Source of the DNA: an uncultured Gemmatimonadota bacterium
GTDB lineage: Bacteria; Gemmatimonadota; Gemmatimonadetes; Gemmatimonadales; GWC2-71-9
Direction: 5' to 3'
DNA: 11,868 bases
Assembly (NCBI GenBank): GCA_946480845.1
Contig: CAMLLJ010000075.1
Span: 1-11,868 of the forward strand
In this document: positions 1 to 6,678 of the stretch, piece after piece
Position numbering within the stretch: the first letter of the stretch is position 1
Layout of the letters: each line of letters opens with the position of its first letter
Notes under the pieces: model-generated
Databases searched by the model: none
What the model was told of the DNA's origin: nothing
Seen by the model: only the letters and a program-made list of their open reading frames with translations
Made by a program: the position numbers and the translations under genes

Positions 1-274
1 AGATGGACCAGAACTGCCCGCCGACTCCACCCGCGGCGAGCCGGGCGAGGTCGGTGTGGCCCGGCGTCCGGGTCCGGAGGTCGTACGCCACGACGTCGTG
101 CGGATGGGCGCGCTGGGCGCGGATCTCCCAGGGCAGGTCGTTGTGCCCGTCAATCAGGGGTGCCGCGCGGAGGAGGCGGCGCGCGCGCTCGAGCGCAGGA
201 TCGGCCTGTGCGTGCAGGGTGCCGGCGGCGAGGGTCACGAGGGCGAGCAGGATGGACGAGGGGTGGAGCCGCAT
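1..274 (-). CDS. Secreted M19 (renal-type) membrane dipeptidase, N-terminal part, cut by window edge
   Basis: This is the first 91 codons of a gene that runs off the left edge. Residues 1-23 form a signal peptide (short basic start, hydrophobic run [14 protein letters not shown], cleavage near HAQ|AD). The mature part then reads [13 protein letters not shown] at residues 40-52, followed by [15 protein letters not shown] and GGVGGQFW. This is the characteristic opening of peptidase family M19, in which the His and Asp of the HxD motif (H44, D46 here) bind the active-site zinc. Family members hydrolyse dipeptides, often including D-amino-acid-containing ones, and exported forms work in the periplasm or at the surface. 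The start is supported by AGGAGG at 283-288, eight bases upstream of the ATG. It follows the YkgJ-type gene after 37 bases and is probably the last visible gene of the operon. The rest of the active site cannot be checked. Confidence 0.9.
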   Translation of the reverse strand, partial: MRLHPSSILLALVTLAAGTLHAQADPALERARRLLRAAPLIDGHNDLPWEIRAQRAHPHDVVAYDLRTRTPGHTDLARLAAGGVGGQFWSI

Positions 275-311
275 GCGCGATGCCTCCTGGTGGCGCGGAC
301 GGACTGCGCGG

Positions 312-677
312 CTAGCGCCTGCCGAGCTGGACCAGCTCGGGGCGCCGCACGAACTCGGGACAGATGGTGCGGTCGAACTCGTAGGGCCCGCCGGTCTCGG
401 CGTCGGTCCAGGGAAAGCACCGGCAGACGGCGGGATAGTACGATTCGCCGTGGATGATACATCGGTTGTTCTGGAACAGCGCGCAGCGGCGGTCGCGGAC
501 CCGGGTGCGCCATTCCCCCCAGCGCGTCTGGTACGCCACGCTGGTGCCGTGCACGGCGATGATCGCGGCCGCTTCCTGGTCGGTCAGCGTGGTGCCGTAG
601 GCGCAGCACGCCGAATCGTAGGGACAGGGAAAGCAGGGCAGCGGCGGATGCCGGCCGTTCGTGGGCTCGCCGCTCAT
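312..677 (-). CDS. YkgJ-type CxxxCxxCC cysteine-cluster protein
   Basis: A 121-residue protein with eight or more spaced cysteines: C15, C18, C24, C25, C65, C73, C85, C87 and C106. The N-terminal [11 protein letters not shown] block, the central [14 protein letters not shown] block and the [11 protein letters not shown] block match the pattern of the zinc/iron-chelating YkgJ family (UPF0153), whose members are thought to bind a metal or Fe-S cluster and have no firmly assigned reaction. There is no signal peptide, so it is probably cytoplasmic, unlike its flanking exported neighbours. The ATG overlaps the TGA of the phosphatase gene (ATGA at 674-677), which implies translational coupling. A purine-rich GGGGGG stretch at 682-687 may serve as ribosome-binding site. 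Function is not inferable from context; a role in maturing or modifying an envelope protein is only a guess. Confidence 0.85.
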   Translation of the reverse strand: MSGEPTNGRHPPLPCFPCPYDSACCAYGTTLTDQEAAAIIAVHGTSVAYQTRWGEWRTRVRDRRCALFQNNRCIIHGESYYPAVCRCFPWTDAETGGPYEFDRTICPEFVRRPELVQLGRR

Positions 678-2263
678 CGCGCCCCCCGGCCGAGGGCCTC
701 GCGCAGCGGCCGCCCGTCGGTGGGCTCGGCCGGGCGCACGCCCAGCATCGCCGCCAGGGTCGGGCCGATGTCGGTGGTCCGCACCGGGCGCGGGTAGATG
801 CCCCTGCGGACGCCCGGACCGGCGATGATGATCGGCACGGTGACGTTGTCCGCCTGCATCGTCCCGTGGTGGGCTTCACCGGCGCCGCCCCAGACCCAGC
901 CGTCGCGCGGAACCACGGCGACCAGCCATTCGTGGTCACGCGGGAGGTGGCGGCGCCACCGGCGCGCATGCGGGTCACTCGCGGGTGCCTGCGCCAGCGA
1001 GCGGGGCGTGTACACCTTGGCGATTCGCGGCCGGCCGGCGATCACCTGGGCCAGCGAATCGCTGAGCCGGTCGGTGTCCACGCCACGCTCCCGCAGGGCC
1101 GACACATCCGCCGAGAGCAGGCCCGACTCGAAACCAACGCCCATCCGCCCGCCGTGCGCGGCGGCAATGGCGCGCCGGAACGGCCGCACCACCGAGTCGA
1201 GCGACACACGGCCGCCGGATGCTCCCGATCGCTCGGCCATCGGCGCCACGCCGTGGTCCGCACTCAACGCAAGGATGGTGCGCTCCGGCGGCACCGTCGC
1301 GCCCAGCGAATCGAGGAACCACCCGACCCAGCGGTCGAGCCGGACGACCTGGTCGTGCTGCTCGCGCGAGTCGGGGCCGTAACGGTGGCCGATGGCGTCG
1401 GTGGTCGAGAGCGAAACGATGAGCAGGTCCGGCCGCGACCGGCTGCCGAGGCGCAGCGCGCGCACGCCCTCGAGGGCAAAGTCGAGCGTGAGCGAATCCA
1501 TCCAGGGCACGTAGTTGACGGCGCCGGCGACTCCTGCTGAATCCGGCGGCAGCCAGTGGGGGAAGCGGAAGTCGCGCCCGCCGTGCTCGTAGGCCATGGA
1601 ATCCGGTTCAGCGTAGGCGCTGTCCGGAAGCAGCGGCCGCCACGCCGTGCCGGCGAGCGCGCGCATCGCCCCCCGGCCGTTCCAGGCACGGACCCATCGT
1701 GGCAGCGAGTCGGCGTACCAGGTGCTCGTCGTGAACTGGCCGCGCGTGAACCAGAAGACGGGCGCACGCGCCCGCCCGACCGGCAGGATCGCACCGCGGT
1801 CCTTGCGCGAGACCGACAGCACCCGCGCCCCGGCGTCTGCGGCGAGCATCCAGTCATAGAGGGCGGTGCCGCGGAAGCGGCGGGGCGATGCCCCGCTGCC
1901 GCCGACCTCGAGGAGCGTCGTCGTGGTGTCGCCGACGCCCAGGTCGTTGGTGAGGATATTGGTGCTCGCGGGCGTGCGGCCGGACAGGATGGTCGCGTGT
2001 CCCGGCGCGGTGTGGGTGATCGCGTGGTCCTGCATGCCGCGAGGGTACACCGCTCCGCGCCGGTGGAGCCGGCCGAGCCCGCCCGGCAGCTCGCCATAGC
2101 GGGTGAAGTAGTCGGGCCGCATCTGATCGATGACGAAGAGCACCGCGAGGGAGGCCGGCGCGTCGGGCCGCGCACCCGCGGGCTCCGGGAGGCCGAGCAG
2201 CGCGCAGGACAGGACAACGGCGGCAGCCCGGCGGCGGCGAGCGGCCGCGCATGTCGGAAGCAT
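674..2263 (-). CDS. Secreted PafA-like alkaline phosphatase (alkaline phosphatase superfamily)
   Basis: A 529-residue exported hydrolase. Residues 1-32 form a signal peptide with an arginine-rich start (RRRR) and a hydrophobic core. The alkaline phosphatase superfamily metal site is visible: D46 in FVIDQMRPDY, the nucleophile T85 in HTAPGHATILSG, D289 and H293 in TDAIGH, D336-H337 in SADHG, and a C-terminal H466 in AHHGT. N106 (21 residues after the nucleophile) and the K154-x-R156 pair in RKDRG correspond in spacing to the N, K and R that bind phosphate in Elizabethkingia PafA. This points to a phosphomonoesterase rather than a diesterase. It would release phosphate outside the inner membrane. 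The start ATG lacks a clear Shine-Dalgarno sequence and lies 49 bases after the receiver gene; no better in-frame start is seen. It overlaps the next gene by ATGA. Substrate range is unknown. Confidence 0.9.
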   Translation of the reverse strand: MLPTCAAARRRRAAAVVLSCALLGLPEPAGARPDAPASLAVLFVIDQMRPDYFTRYGELPGGLGRLHRRGAVYPRGMQDHAITHTAPGHATILSGRTPASTNILTNDLGVGDTTTTLLEVGGSGASPRRFRGTALYDWMLAADAGARVLSVSRKDRGAILPVGRARAPVFWFTRGQFTTSTWYADSLPRWVRAWNGRGAMRALAGTAWRPLLPDSAYAEPDSMAYEHGGRDFRFPHWLPPDSAGVAGAVNYVPWMDSLTLDFALEGVRALRLGSRSRPDLLIVSLSTTDAIGHRYGPDSREQHDQVVRLDRWVGWFLDSLGATVPPERTILALSADHGVAPMAERSGASGGRVSLDSVVRPFRRAIAAAHGGRMGVGFESGLLSADVSALRERGVDTDRLSDSLAQVIAGRPRIAKVYTPRSLAQAPASDPHARRWRRHLPRDHEWLVAVVPRDGWVWGGAGEAHHGTMQADNVTVPIIIAGPGVRRGIYPRPVRTTDIGPTLAAMLGVRPAEPTDGRPLREALGRGAR

Positions 2264-2312
2264 GCGGAAAACTAGCGTGCGGCCGGGCCGGATGGCACCC
2301 GCGATCCAGTCA

Positions 2313-2696
2313 TCAGGCAGGCCTGAGCAGCGGACGCACCACCTCCAGAAGCTCGAGCGCGGTGAACGGCTTGGCCAGGAACCGGCACCCGTCGGGGACG
2401 GAGCGCCTGGCGCGCAGCTCGTCGGGGGCGTAGCCCGAGGTGAGGACGACCGGAAGGCCGGGACGGTCCTCGAGGCAGCGGGCGGCCAGCGTCACGCCGT
2501 CGACGCCCCCCAGCTCGACGTCCGTCACCAGGACGCCGATGGCGCCCGACTCGCGGGCCCAGATCTCCCCGGCCTCCTCGGCGCTGGCCGCCGTGAACAC
2601 GGCGAGGCCGCCCCGCTTGAGCACGCGCCCCGCCGTGCTGCGGATCGTCTCCTCGTCGTCCACCAGCAGGATGGCCCGGGCGCCGGTGCCGCTCAT
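2313..2696 (-). CDS. Stand-alone response-regulator receiver domain (CheY-like)
   Basis: A 127-residue protein consisting only of a receiver domain. The acidic pocket is D13-D14 (LLVDDEE), the phosphoacceptor is D59 (VLVTDVEL), the switch residue is T86 (VVLTSGY) and the conserved lysine is K109 (FLAKPF), so every residue needed for phosphorylation is present. The LTSGY signature is typical of receivers attached to hybrid histidine kinases. There is no output domain and no histidine kinase in the window, so the partner must be elsewhere. It is translationally coupled to the upstream SIMPL gene through an ATGA overlap (2693-2696) and ends in tandem TGA TGA stops. A cytoplasmic signalling protein between exported proteins is unusual; it may act as a phosphate shuttle or protein-interaction switch, but that is inference. 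Confidence 0.92.
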   Translation of the reverse strand: MSGTGARAILLVDDEETIRSTAGRVLKRGGLAVFTAASAEEAGEIWARESGAIGVLVTDVELGGVDGVTLAARCLEDRPGLPVVLTSGYAPDELRARRSVPDGCRFLAKPFTALELLEVVRPLLRPA

Positions 2697-3400
2697 GTGC
2701 CGGGCACGAACTCCCAGCGCGCCTGCAGCGTGACATGCACCACCACGTCCTGCGGCGGCAGCACCGCATTGGAGGCGCGCATCTCCATCGCCATCGCCGG
2801 CATCGGCCGGACCGGTGACAGGGTGTTCACCTCGAGCAGCCGTCCGAGCCGCCCTCCTGCGGCGGCCGCGAGGGCAGTCGCGTCCGCGCGGGCGACTTCG
2901 AGCGCACGTTTCAGCGCCATGGCGCGGCCCTCGTTCTCCCGGTTGGATTCGAAGGTGATGTTGGAGACATCGGTGGCTCCCGCGGCGAGCACGCCGTCGA
3001 GCGTCACGCCCAGGCGGTCGAGCCGGGTGACGGTGAGCGCCAGCGTCGCGGTCGCCTGGTAGTCCACCAGCCGCCTTCCTGCCTCGAAGTCGTAGTTCGG
3101 CGACACGCCGAAGCCCACGGTGCGCAGCGAATCCACGCGGTAGCCAAGCTTGCGCAGCGTGTCGATCACCGCCTGGACGCGCGCGGCGTTGCGCGAGGAC
3201 GCCTCCGCCGCGGTGCGCGCGCTGGTCTGGACGCCGATGCGGACGATGGCGCGGTCGGGCGAGAGGGCGGCCTCGCCTTCGCCGCTGGTGACGATCTCGC
3301 TCGCGGCGCGTGGGCCGGACGGCTCCTGCGCCGCGATCGCGCGGGGACCCAGGACGAGCAGGACCGCCGCCGACGCGGCGGCCAGCATGCGGACAATCAT
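2693..3400 (-). CDS. Secreted SIMPL/DUF541 (YggE-like) protein
   Basis: A 235-residue exported protein. Residues 1-24 form a signal peptide (MIVRMLAAASAAVLLVLG, cleavage near AIAA|QEP). The mature part matches the SIMPL/DUF541 family: an opening block around residues 35-60 (ASEIVTSGEGEAALSPDRAI), the NAARVQAVIDTLRKLGY helix at 71-87, DYQATATLALTV at 113-124, and the NITFES segment followed by the ALKRALEVARADA helix. YggE in E. coli is linked to oxidative stress and Brucella BP26 is an immunodominant periplasmic antigen, but no molecular activity is established. The chosen ATG is preceded by GGAGG (3405-3409) only four bases away; an ATG at codon 5 is an alternative. A longer in-frame reading upstream is antisense-like sequence overlapping the TPM gene and was discarded. 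It lies 43 bases after the TPM gene and overlaps the receiver gene by ATGA. Confidence 0.9.
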   Translation of the reverse strand: MIVRMLAAASAAVLLVLGPRAIAAQEPSGPRAASEIVTSGEGEAALSPDRAIVRIGVQTSARTAAEASSRNAARVQAVIDTLRKLGYRVDSLRTVGFGVSPNYDFEAGRRLVDYQATATLALTVTRLDRLGVTLDGVLAAGATDVSNITFESNRENEGRAMALKRALEVARADATALAAAAGGRLGRLLEVNTLSPVRPMPAMAMEMRASNAVLPPQDVVVHVTLQARWEFVPGT

Positions 3401-3443
3401 CGCGCCTCCAGGTGTAAGGCCGGCGGGAGCCGGCAGTGATGCA

Positions 3444-4613
3444 TCAGTAGCTGGATCCTCCGCCTCCCCCACCCGTCGAGCCCGACCCGCCGAATCCCCC
3501 GCCCCCGCCGCCGCCACCGCCGCCGAAGCTGCCCCCGGAGCCGGATGAGCTGGACGCGGCCGCGACCAGCCGGGCCAGCGTGACCGTCTCGACGGACCGG
3601 TGGCCGCAGGACTCGCACCTGCGCTCATCGCGGGCGCGGCCGGCGCGCGAGTAGGTCGGCTCGCGCACCACGGTGCGCCGGGTGCGGGCCGTGCGGCGCC
3701 CGCACGCGGCGCACTCGCCCCATGCGCTGGTCCAGGAACGGTACGGCAGCACCGTCTCGTGCCCGGACGGGCAGCGCCATACGTCGTAGTCCACGCTGCC
3801 CAGGCGCTCCTCCACCTGCTGCCCGGCCGCCAGGGCGGCATCGTCTTCCCGCTCCGGAAGGCGGTGCATGCGCTCCCCGCACTCGGGGCAGCGGCGGGGC
3901 CGCACGCGCCGCCAGCGGAGGGCGACCGCCGCCGCGAGGCCCGTGGCGGCGAATCCGAGCGGGATGAACCACCAGCGGAACGGTCCGCGGGGCACGTCGG
4001 CCGGGCCCGGGCCGGGCGCCGCGCCCGGCGCGAGCGCGGCATCCCGGTGCAGGCGCCCGATGATGCCGTCGAGCCCCGCGAGCAGCGCGCCGCCGTGGTC
4101 CCGCTCCCGCATGCGCGGCACGACGCGATCGCGGCAGATCGCCGCGCTCGCCGCGTCGGTCACCACGCCTTCCGCGCCGCGCCCGGTGGTGATCCAGCAG
4201 TGGCCCCGGCCGTCGGGCGCGAGCTCCTTGGGGACCAGGAGCAGGAGCACGCCGAGGTTCCGCCGTGCCGATCCGAGCGAGTCGATGCGGCCGATGCGCC
4301 AGGTCCGGTAGATCGCCACGCCGACCTCGGCCGGGGTGTAGCCGCCCACCGAGGGGAGGATCGCCATGCCGACGTCGCCGAACCCGGAATCCTGCAGCGC
4401 CCGGATGCGCGCGTTCAACCGGCCCCTCACCTCGGCGGACACCACGCCGGGCACGTCGGCGATGAAGCTCCCGGGCGGCGGCAGCGGCGGGACCAGCGCC
4501 AGGAGGCCCGGGGCGACGGCGGGAACATGGGGCGCGTCCGACTGCGACGAGAGCGGAGGCGCGAGGCCCAGGGCCATCGCGAGCACGGCCCCCTGGACCG
4601 AAAGAAGGCGCAT
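3444..4613 (-). CDS. TPM-domain membrane protein with C-terminal zinc ribbons and Gly-rich tail
   Basis: A 389-residue envelope protein. From N to C: a signal peptide (about 1-24, MRLLSVQGAVLAMALGL), a Pro-rich linker, a TPM domain (about 50-185, FIADVPGVVSAEVRGRL through NLGVLLLLVPKE and ITTGRGAEGVVTD), a transmembrane helix (about 213-233), then a cytoplasmic cysteine-rich part, and a tail of nearly pure Gly/Ser from about 354 to 389. Cys/His pairs at 242/245, 281/285, 301/304 and 333/336 plus H338 look like two zinc ribbons. TPM domains occur in YgcG-type membrane proteins and in photosystem II repair factors (TLP18.3/Psb32); their activity is uncertain, though phosphatase activity was reported for the plant protein. 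The start places the signal peptide at the N-terminus; in-frame ATGs 20 and 37 codons upstream exist but would bury it. No Shine-Dalgarno sequence is obvious. It is probably the first gene of the operon. Confidence 0.85.
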   Translation of the reverse strand: MRLLSVQGAVLAMALGLAPPLSSQSDAPHVPAVAPGLLALVPPLPPPGSFIADVPGVVSAEVRGRLNARIRALQDSGFGDVGMAILPSVGGYTPAEVGVAIYRTWRIGRIDSLGSARRNLGVLLLLVPKELAPDGRGHCWITTGRGAEGVVTDAASAAICRDRVVPRMRERDHGGALLAGLDGIIGRLHRDAALAPGAAPGPGPADVPRGPFRWWFIPLGFAATGLAAAVALRWRRVRPRRCPECGERMHRLPEREDDAALAAGQQVEERLGSVDYDVWRCPSGHETVLPYRSWTSAWGECAACGRRTARTRRTVVREPTYSRAGRARDERRCESCGHRSVETVTLARLVAAASSSSGSGGSFGGGGGGGGGGFGGSGSTGGGGGGSSY

Positions 4614-4765
4614 GACGCAATGTGGAATGGAACCAATCGCGCCGCCACTGGGGCCCGCCGGCCGCGTACGCATGTGACCCAAGTTACGGAATCCGCTGGT
4701 ACGAGTGACGATACATGGCAGCATCAGGAATCCGCATCACCAGCGCACTCAGCATGGAGCGATAG
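4614..4765. promoter_or_regulatory. Divergent intergenic region between TPM operon and YqjD-like operon
   Basis: These 152 bases separate two divergent operons and must hold promoters for both, or for the plus-strand one at least. I find no convincing sigma-70 -35/-10 pair on either strand. A 9-base direct repeat GGAATCCGC occurs at 4688-4696 and 4727-4735 (39 bases apart, plus orientation). It resembles the GGAA-type -35 of extracytoplasmic-function sigma factors, but no matching -10 such as CGTC or CGTT is seen at the usual distance. GGAG at 4756-4759 is the ribosome-binding site of the plus-strand gene. Confidence 0.4.
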
Positions 4766-5299
4766 ATGACGACGCCATACGATGATTTCAACAGCGGGAC
4801 CGGGCAGGACCGGGGCATCGGACTGCCGGTCGCCCGCGACGGCGAGGCGGGGGGCGAAGGGCGGACCGGGGTCCGGGAGAAGATCGGCGAGCAGGCGCGG
4901 AACGCCGCCCGGCAGGCGCGGGAGAAGGCCGGCAACGCCTTCGCCGAGCGCAAGACCGAGGTGGCCGGGCAGGTGTCGAGTGTCGCGGACGCCGTCCGGA
5001 CCTCGTCCACCCAGCTGCGCGGGTCGGGCCACGACCAGATCGCCGGCATCACCGAGTCTCTGGCCGAGCAGGCGGAGCGCGCGGCGAGCTACCTCCGCGA
5101 CGCCGACCTCCGCAGCATCCGCCGGGACTTCGAGGACCTGGCCCGCCGGCAGCCGATGCTGGTGATCGGCGGCGCGCTGGCGCTCGGCCTCATCGGCGCG
5201 CGGTTCCTGCGCAGCTCGGAGCGGCGCGAGCCGGACTTCGACCGCGACCGGGACTTCGGCAACGACTACGCGAGTGGAGGCTTCGATGCCACAGCTTAG
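4766..5299 (+). CDS. DUF883/YqjD-like tail-anchored membrane protein
   Basis: A 177-residue protein. A flexible Gly/Asp-rich N-terminus (1-35) is followed by a long charged amphipathic helix (about 36-128: REKIGEQARNAARQAREKAG, then ITESLAEQAERAASYLRDADL) and one transmembrane helix (about 130-148, PMLVIGGALALGLIGARFL) ending in an acidic hydrophilic tail. The RRQPMLVIGGALALGLIGARFLR segment is like the membrane segment of DUF883 and nutrient-stress-induced proteins. E. coli YqjD of this family sits in the inner membrane through its C-terminal helix and binds ribosomes in stationary phase; whether this distant relative does so is unknown. Start ATG has GGAG six bases upstream. The stop lies 14 bases inside the next gene, so the three plus-strand genes should be co-translated. 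Confidence 0.8.
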   Translation: MTTPYDDFNSGTGQDRGIGLPVARDGEAGGEGRTGVREKIGEQARNAARQAREKAGNAFAERKTEVAGQVSSVADAVRTSSTQLRGSGHDQIAGITESLAEQAERAASYLRDADLRSIRRDFEDLARRQPMLVIGGALALGLIGARFLRSSERREPDFDRDRDFGNDYASGGFDATA

Positions 5300-5684
5300 G
5301 AACAACGACGCGTCGATCGGCGAGCTGTTCGGCCAGCTCACCCACGACGTGGGCACGCTGTTCCGCCAGGAGGTCAGGCTCGCCAAGGTCGAGATGGGCG
5401 AGAAGGTCTCCACCCTCAAGGGCGACCTCGCCTCGCTGGGAGCCGGCGCCGCCGTGGCCGGTGTCGGCGCGCTCGCGCTGGGCGCCGCGCTGATCCTCGG
5501 CCTGGTGGCGCTTGGGGTCGCGCCCTGGCTCGCGGCACTGCTGGTGGGCGGGGCGCTCGCCGTCGCGGGCTACAGCATGCTGCAGAAGGGCCTGAGCGAC
5601 CTCAAGCGGAACGACCTGGTGCCGACGCGTACCGTGGAAACTCTCAAGGACGATGTCCAATGGGTAAAGGAGCAGCGCACATGA
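5286..5684 (+). CDS. DUF1469 / holin-X superfamily two-TM membrane protein (YqjE-like)
   Basis: A 132-residue protein with an amphipathic N-terminal helix (SIGELFGQLTHDVGTLFRQEVRLAKVEMGEK, residues 10-40), two hydrophobic helices (about 52-78 and 79-98) and a charged C-terminal helix. The QEVRLAKVEM-type motif before the first membrane helix is characteristic of the DUF1469/Actinobacterial holin-X family, which includes E. coli YqjE. The name holin reflects fold similarity; nothing here suggests lysis or phage. The start was set at ATG 5286 because GGAGG (5276-5280) sits five bases upstream; a GTG at 5274 would place that site inside the coding region. The gene overlaps its upstream neighbour by 14 bases and its downstream neighbour by ATGA (5681-5684). 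Confidence 0.85.
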   Translation: MPQLRNNDASIGELFGQLTHDVGTLFRQEVRLAKVEMGEKVSTLKGDLASLGAGAAVAGVGALALGAALILGLVALGVAPWLAALLVGGALAVAGYSMLQKGLSDLKRNDLVPTRTVETLKDDVQWVKEQRT

Positions 5685-6604
5685 CCGAGTTCCAGCGGCA
5701 CACCCCCGAGCTCGGGTACGCACCGGCCGACACGCGCGCGGAGGACCGCGCGATGCGGGCGGGTGAGCGGAGCCCCGAGCAGATCGAGCGCGAGATCGAG
5801 GAGACGCGCGACCGCATGAGCCAGAACATCGACGCCCTCGGCGAGCGGCTGAGCCCGTCCCGGATCAAGGAGCGCGCGAAGGAGAAGGTCCGCTACACCG
5901 GCAGCCGGGTCGGCCACGTCGTGCGCGACAATGCCGTTCCCATCGGTCTCGTGGGCGCCGGCGTCACCTGGATGATGATGAAGCGCGGCGACCACAGCGG
6001 CCCGCGCGACCGGCGCCGCTACACCAACGGCTACAGCGGACCGGAGCGGCGCATCTCCGACCGGTCCACCAGCGGCCTCCGCAGCAAGGTGGACAGGGTC
6101 ACCGGGACGGTCGGGCACGCGGCGGCCGGCGTGGCGGATTCGGTGAGTGACGCGGCGAGCACGGTGAAGGAGAAGACGGGCGAGATCGCCCGCCGGGCCG
6201 GCGAGCTGGGCGGCGAGGCGAAGGAGCGGGCGCGGGACATGCGCATTCGCGCCAAGGGCAGCGTCGAGCGCAACCTCGAGGAGAACCCGCTGGCCATCGC
6301 CGCCGGCGCGGCGGTCGTGGGCCTCGCACTCGGGCTGCTCTTCCCGGCGTCACGCCGGGAGAACGAGCTGATGGGCGCCACGCGCGACCGGCTGGTGGAC
6401 ACCACGAAGGAGACGGTCCGGAGCGTCAAGGAAACGGCGAAGGAGGCGGTGAAGGCGGAAGCGTCGGAGCGCGGGGACGACCTCAAGCAGACCGCGCGCG
6501 GCGTCGTGGACAGCGTGAAGGAGGCCGCCGGGAACGTGGCGCAGGAAACGAAGGAGGCGGCGAAGGAGACGGTGCGGAGCCACAGGAACAACCCGCGCAC
6601 CTGA
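5681..6604 (+). CDS. DUF3618 protein with DUF883-like membrane segment and LEA-like helical tail
   Basis: A 307-residue protein. Residues 31-70 (SPEQIEREIEETRDRMSQNI, then DALGERLSPSRIKERAKEKV) are a clear DUF3618 domain. A first hydrophobic stretch follows at 85-100 (AVPIGLVGAGVTWMMM), then a charged helix with KEKTGEIARRAGELGGEAKERA, then a second hydrophobic segment at 202-221 (ENPLAIAAGAAVVGLALGLL) in the style of the YqjD/DUF883 C-terminus. Residues 236-300 are an Ala/Lys/Glu/Thr-rich amphipathic helix with repeated KET/KEA units (TTKETVRSVKETAKEAVKAE), like LEA or apolipoprotein-type repeats. Such proteins are usually membrane- or stress-associated; no biochemical function is assigned. 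ATG 5681 is preferred over an in-frame ATG at 5660 because of the ATGA overlap and AAAGGAG ending eight bases before it. It ends the operon. Confidence 0.8.
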   Translation: MTEFQRHTPELGYAPADTRAEDRAMRAGERSPEQIEREIEETRDRMSQNIDALGERLSPSRIKERAKEKVRYTGSRVGHVVRDNAVPIGLVGAGVTWMMMKRGDHSGPRDRRRYTNGYSGPERRISDRSTSGLRSKVDRVTGTVGHAAAGVADSVSDAASTVKEKTGEIARRAGELGGEAKERARDMRIRAKGSVERNLEENPLAIAAGAAVVGLALGLLFPASRRENELMGATRDRLVDTTKETVRSVKETAKEAVKAEASERGDDLKQTARGVVDSVKEAAGNVAQETKEAAKETVRSHRNNPRT

Positions 6605-6627
6605 GCCCGTTGGCCCCCTTGAAAATG

Positions 6628-6661
6628 ACACGGCCCCCAGCCGATCGGCTGGGGGCCGTGT
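6628..6661. terminator. Bidirectional terminator hairpin between convergent genes
   Basis: A perfect inverted repeat: arm ACACGGCCCCCAGCC (6628-6642), four-base centre GATC, and its exact complement 6647-6661. The 15-bp GC-rich stem lies 23 bases after the DUF3618 stop and 17 bases after the lipoprotein stop. On the minus strand it is followed by CATTTTC, a weak T-run, so it fits a Rho-independent terminator for the lipoprotein gene. On the plus strand there is no T-run, so termination there may rely on the hairpin or Rho. Confidence 0.85.
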
Positions 6662-6678
6662 GCATGCGCTGCGGCAGG

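Noticed and set aside
3401..4042. Long in-frame extension of the SIMPL gene overlapping the TPM gene
   Set aside because: The translation is Arg/Pro/Ala-rich shadow sequence of the TPM gene; the SIMPL signal peptide and a GGAGG site define the start at 3400.
5286..5684. Phage holin or lysis cassette
   Set aside because: The family label is structural; there is no endolysin, no phage gene nearby, and the neighbours are DUF883 and DUF3618 housekeeping-type membrane proteins.
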